Assembly: GCA_017430945.1 (NCBI GenBank)
Contig: JAFRMB010000015.1
Coordinates: 1-64,000, forward strand
Direction of reading: 5' to 3'
DNA: 64,000 nucleotides
Source of the DNA: Clostridia bacterium
GTDB taxonomy: Bacteria > Bacillota_A > Clostridia > Christensenellales > Aristaeellaceae
Of the stretch, positions 61,425 to 64,000 are shown in pieces. The position numbers were made by a program, and so were the translations under genes. Numbering within the stretch: the first letter of the stretch is position 1; each line of letters starts with the position of its first letter. Under the pieces are notes generated by a model that had not been told where the DNA came from, did not search any database, and saw only the letters and a program-made list of their open reading frames with translations.

Positions 61425-62792
61425 TCAAAGGATATACTTCCTGACGTCCTTCGTGTGGATGTCCGCCTTCAGCTGGGCCTTGACGTAGTCGGCGTTGACG
61501 GACACCTTGATCTGAGGAGCGTCGCCGCCGCCGGCGTTGAAGGCGATGTCGTTCAGTATCTTTTCCATCAGCGTGTGCAGCCGCCGCGCGCCGATGTTCT
61601 CGCCGGATTCGTTTTCCTGCCAGGCATACTCGGCGATGAGCGCCAGGGCGGAGTCGTCGAAATCCAGCTCCACGCCGTCCACGCCCAGGAGCAGCCGGTA
61701 TTGGCGGATCAGCGCGTTCTCCGGCTGGGTGAGGATGCGTTTGTAGTCCTCGACTGTCAGGGGCTTCAGGTCCACGCGCACCGGGAAGCGCCCCTGGAGC
61801 TCCGGGATCAGGTCGGAGACCTTCGACACGTGGAACGCGCCCGCGGCGATGAACAGGATGTGGTCGGTCTTCACGGGCCCATACTTGGTGTTGACGGTGG
61901 AGCCTTCGACGATGGGCAGTATGTCGCGCTGCACGCCTTCGCGGCTCACATCAGGGCCGTGTCCGCCGCCGCGGCCTGCGACCTTGTCGATCTCGTCCAG
62001 GAACACGATGCCGTGCTGCTCCGCGCGCTCGATGGCCTCGGAATGCACCCGGTCCATGTCGATCAGGTTCTGCTCTTCCTCGTTCAGCAGGATCTTGCGC
62101 GCCTCGCGCACCTCGACCTTGCGCAGCTTGGTCTTCTTGGGCAGTATGCCGCCCATCATATCGCCGATGTTGATCTCCATGCCGGGGATCTCCGGCTGGG
62201 GAAGGTTCTCCTCCACCTCGACCTCCACGAGCTCGTGCTCGAGCTCGCCCCTGCGCAGCCGCGTGCGCACGTCGCCCTGTTTGACGACCAGCGCGCTTTG
62301 CTCCTCGGGGGAGAGGGTCGGCTCCTTGGGCCTGTTGCCCAGCAGGATGTCGATGGGGTTGGCGGGCTTGCGCTTTACCGCGTGGGTGAGGATGTCGACC
62401 AGCCGATCCTCGACGTTCGCCTCGGCGCGGATGCGCACGCGCTCGGCGTGCTGGCCCTTCACCAGCCGGATGGAAGCTTCCACCAGGTCGCGTATGATGG
62501 ATTCCACGTCCCGGCCCACATAGCCCACCTCGGTGAACTTGGTGGCCTCGACCTTGACGAACGGCGCGTCCACGAGCTTTGCGAGCCTCCGGGCGATCTC
62601 CGTCTTGCCCACGCCGGTGGGGCCGATCATGAGGATGTTCTTGGGCGTGACTTCCTCGCGGATGTCGTCCGGCAGCTGCGCCCGGCGATAGCGGTTGCGC
62701 AGGGCCACCGCGACGGCGCGCTTGGCGTCGTCCTGCCCGATGATGTATCTGTCCAGTTCGCGAACGATCTCGCGGGGGGTGAGTGTGGTCAT
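61425..62792 (-). CDS. hslU: HslU (ClpY), ATPase subunit of the HslVU protease
   Basis: The 455-residue AAA+ unfoldase feeds substrates to HslV. It has [25 protein letters not shown], Walker [10 protein letters not shown] (about 53-61), [15 protein letters not shown], an intermediate I-domain (about 110-235), Walker B VFLDEIDK, sensor and the C-terminal tail ending DVRKYIL, whose last residues dock into HslV. It lies 12 bp after the unknown gene that separates it from hslV. Confidence 0.97.
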   Translation of the reverse strand: MTTLTPREIVRELDRYIIGQDDAKRAVAVALRNRYRRAQLPDDIREEVTPKNILMIGPTGVGKTEIARRLAKLVDAPFVKVEATKFTEVGYVGRDVESIIRDLVEASIRLVKGQHAERVRIRAEANVEDRLVDILTHAVKRKPANPIDILLGNRPKEPTLSPEEQSALVVKQGDVRTRLRRGELEHELVEVEVEENLPQPEIPGMEINIGDMMGGILPKKTKLRKVEVREARKILLNEEEQNLIDMDRVHSEAIERAEQHGIVFLDEIDKVAGRGGGHGPDVSREGVQRDILPIVEGSTVNTKYGPVKTDHILFIAAGAFHVSKVSDLIPELQGRFPVRVDLKPLTVEDYKRILTQPENALIRQYRLLLGVDGVELDFDDSALALIAEYAWQENESGENIGARRLHTLMEKILNDIAFNAGGGDAPQIKVSVNADYVKAQLKADIHTKDVRKYIL

Positions 62793-62804
62793 GTTTTTAT
62801 CCTT

Positions 62805-63173
62805 TCAGTGATCCGGTCGGCTGTTAAAGACGGGCTCCGGAAGCGACAGTTGGTGCTGGTCCCTCAGATATCCTTCAAACAGGTCCATGAAATCGTCGAA
62901 CGCGCGATCATCGCGACCTCCGTTCGCATACAAAAGGTGGTTCCACCAGGCTGCGTATCCATGATCGTCTTTGATATGGTTTTCCCGATACCAGTCCACG
63001 AATCCCTCGAAAAGGGGGAATACGCCGTCGGCATAGTCAAAGGCATACCCGATGCCGGCGATCATGTCCCTCAGCCCCGTAATGCGCCTGCCCCCGAGGA
63101 ACAGGCCCGGCTTTGCCCTGAGCCTGCTGAAGAATTGGAGTTCATCGAACCGTGCGCCTGATCCTTCCATCAT
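62805..63173 (-). CDS. Unknown protein inserted between hslV and hslU
   Basis: The 122-residue soluble protein opens with [38 protein letters not shown]. The 'R-x-(R/K)-PG-hydrophobic-(Y/F)-hydrophobic-G...L' pattern recurs in a group of bacterial proteins, some next to toxins, but I cannot assign a function. It is acidic and rich in aromatic residues ([22 protein letters not shown]). ATG 63173 overlaps the hslV stop as ATGA, so translation is coupled. Its position in an operon that normally has hslV directly followed by hslU suggests a late insertion or a protease-related partner. Confidence 0.75.
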   Translation of the reverse strand: MMEGSGARFDELQFFSRLRAKPGLFLGGRRITGLRDMIAGIGYAFDYADGVFPLFEGFVDWYRENHIKDDHGYAAWWNHLLYANGGRDDRAFDDFMDLFEGYLRDQHQLSLPEPVFNSRPDH

Positions 63174-63727
63174 ACCGTCTCCACGATGATGTTCCCGTTG
63201 GTGTACACGCAGATCTCGCTGGCGATCCGCAGCGCTTTCTCGGCGATCCCGGGGGCGTCGAGGTCGGTGTTCTGATACAGGGCACGGGCGGCAGCCAGCG
63301 CGTAGTTGCCGCCTGAGCCGATGGCCAGTATGCCGTCGTCGGGCTCGATGACCTCGCCGGTGCCGGACACGAGCATCAGATTCTCGCTGTCGGCGCACAG
63401 CAGCATGGCCTCCAGGCGGCGCATGGCCTTGTCCATCCGCCAGTCCTGCGCCAGCTCCACGGCAGCGCGCTGGAGGTTTCCGGAGTACTGCGTCAGCTTG
63501 TCTTCGAATTTTTCGGACAGCGCAAAGGCGTCGGCCACGGAACCGGCGAAGCCCACGACGACCTTGCCGCCGTAGATGCGGCGGACCTTCTTTGCGGTGC
63601 CCTTCATGATGGTGTGTTCGCCCATGGTGACCTGGCCGTCGCCGGCCACGGCCGTCACGCCGCCGCGCTTGACCGCGCAGATGGTGGTGCCGCGGAAGGG
63701 GCTTCTGGGTTCAGATTCGTAGCTCAT
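63170..63727 (-). CDS. hslV: HslV (ClpQ), peptidase subunit of the HslVU protease
   Basis: The 185-residue proteasome-beta-like peptidase has the catalytic Thr14 in [12 protein letters not shown], then [33 protein letters not shown] and [30 protein letters not shown]. No start codon lies next to the TT pair, so the first 13 residues (ending FRG) form a propeptide that must be removed to expose Thr. The Gly before Thr suits self-cleavage. Its start overlaps the trmFO end by 17 bp. Confidence 0.96.
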   Translation of the reverse strand: MSYESEPRSPFRGTTICAVKRGGVTAVAGDGQVTMGEHTIMKGTAKKVRRIYGGKVVVGFAGSVADAFALSEKFEDKLTQYSGNLQRAAVELAQDWRMDKAMRRLEAMLLCADSENLMLVSGTGEVIEPDDGILAIGSGGNYALAAARALYQNTDLDAPGIAEKALRIASEICVYTNGNIIVETV

Positions 63728-64000
63728 AGCGATCGATCACCTCGTTCAATGTCTCGAGTGCGCGCTCCGACAGTTTTTCGTAGCGGTTGCGCTTGCCCTT
63801 CACGCGGAAGGGCAGGGGATCCAGTATGCCGAAGTTGGCGTTCATCGGCTGGAAATTGGGGCTGGGCGTGGAGACATGGCGCTGAAGCGCGCCCAGGATC
63901 GTGTGCCCGGTGAAGTCCGGCTCGGGCTTATCGCACAGCGCGCAGGCCAGGCCGACGGCGGCGGTCAGGCCGCTGGCGGTCGACTCCATGTAGCCCTCCA
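63711..64000 (-). CDS. trmFO: TrmFO, folate-dependent tRNA(U54) methyltransferase (C-terminal part)
   Basis: The frame enters from the right edge and gives the last ~96 residues, beginning [17 protein letters not shown]. The [15 protein letters not shown] and [15 protein letters not shown] segments are characteristic of the TrmFO/Gid C terminus. The enzyme methylates U54 of tRNA using methylenetetrahydrofolate and FAD. In Bacillus the order is trmFO-xerC-hslV-hslU-codY; here xerC is absent between trmFO and hslV. The 5' part is outside the window. Confidence 0.93.
   Translation of the reverse strand, partial: EGYMESTASGLTAAVGLACALCDKPEPDFTGHTILGALQRHVSTPSPNFQPMNANFGILDPLPFRVKGKRNRYEKLSERALETLNEVIDRYELRI

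Overview
The window is GC-rich and gene-dense, and it reads as a chromosomal segment of an anaerobic, endospore-former-related Firmicute (class Clostridia; a Christensenellales/Oscillospirales-type lineage is a guess). The pointers are a monomeric group B-type [FeFe] hydrogenase, a type III glutamine synthetase, RNase Y, Soj/Spo0J (ParA/ParB), an LCP cell-wall ligase, a sortase-type wall anchor, HslVU beside TrmFO, strong AGGAGG ribosome sites and consensus sigma-A promoters. No phage, CRISPR array or complete transposon is visible. Frequent long antisense reading frames are a by-product of the high GC content.

Layout. 1-512: the possible end of an upstream gene and its terminator, a 23-bp tandem repeat cluster, and a tRNA-Val(CAC) transcription unit whose leader contains a duplicated 5' piece of the same tRNA. 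658-7780: a ROK-like sugar kinase, a membrane metallophosphoesterase, the hydrogenase, a monoacylglycerol-lipase-like hydrolase and a GPH-type sugar symporter. 7920-17682: a minus-strand export/cell-wall cluster with three HlyD/MacA-like adaptors, a MacB-like ABC permease and ATPase, a Ser-Asp-repeat protein with peptidoglycan-binding domains, and a lipoprotein with six such domains. 17817-28705: a large membrane protein, a small Ig-like wall protein, tgt, yajC, glnN, and an operon of three exported proteins (CAP/Big2, WG-repeat, PstS-like). 28981-34405: an EF-G paralogue, then parA-parB and three small genes. 34620-38514: iscR-iscS-iscU-hflX. 38840-42264: a two-component system and an LCP protein.

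42744-51529 is a complete aromatic amino-acid operon: aroF-tyrA-GNAT-aroB-aroA-aroC-pheA-aroE/aroK-aroQ. Its single strong promoter is followed by a Phe/Tyr-rich leader peptide and mutually exclusive hairpins that end in an intrinsic terminator, which is a classical translation-coupled attenuator. The genes cover DAHP to phenylalanine and to the immediate tyrosine precursor, so control by Phe/Tyr codons fits their job.

51696-64000: a methyltransferase, rny, a CapA-like protein with an acidic tail, an SNF2 helicase overlapping a PD-(D/E)XK-like nuclease gene, small membrane proteins, an RluA-type pseudouridine synthase, a PNPOx-like protein, rpiB, and the hslU / unknown / hslV / trmFO group running off the window edge.

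The strongest second-look items are the aro attenuator, an in-frame amber codon at codon 19 of hflX, the adaptor/ABC/peptidoglycan-binding cluster, the helicase-nuclease pair, and the unknown gene translationally coupled between hslV and hslU.
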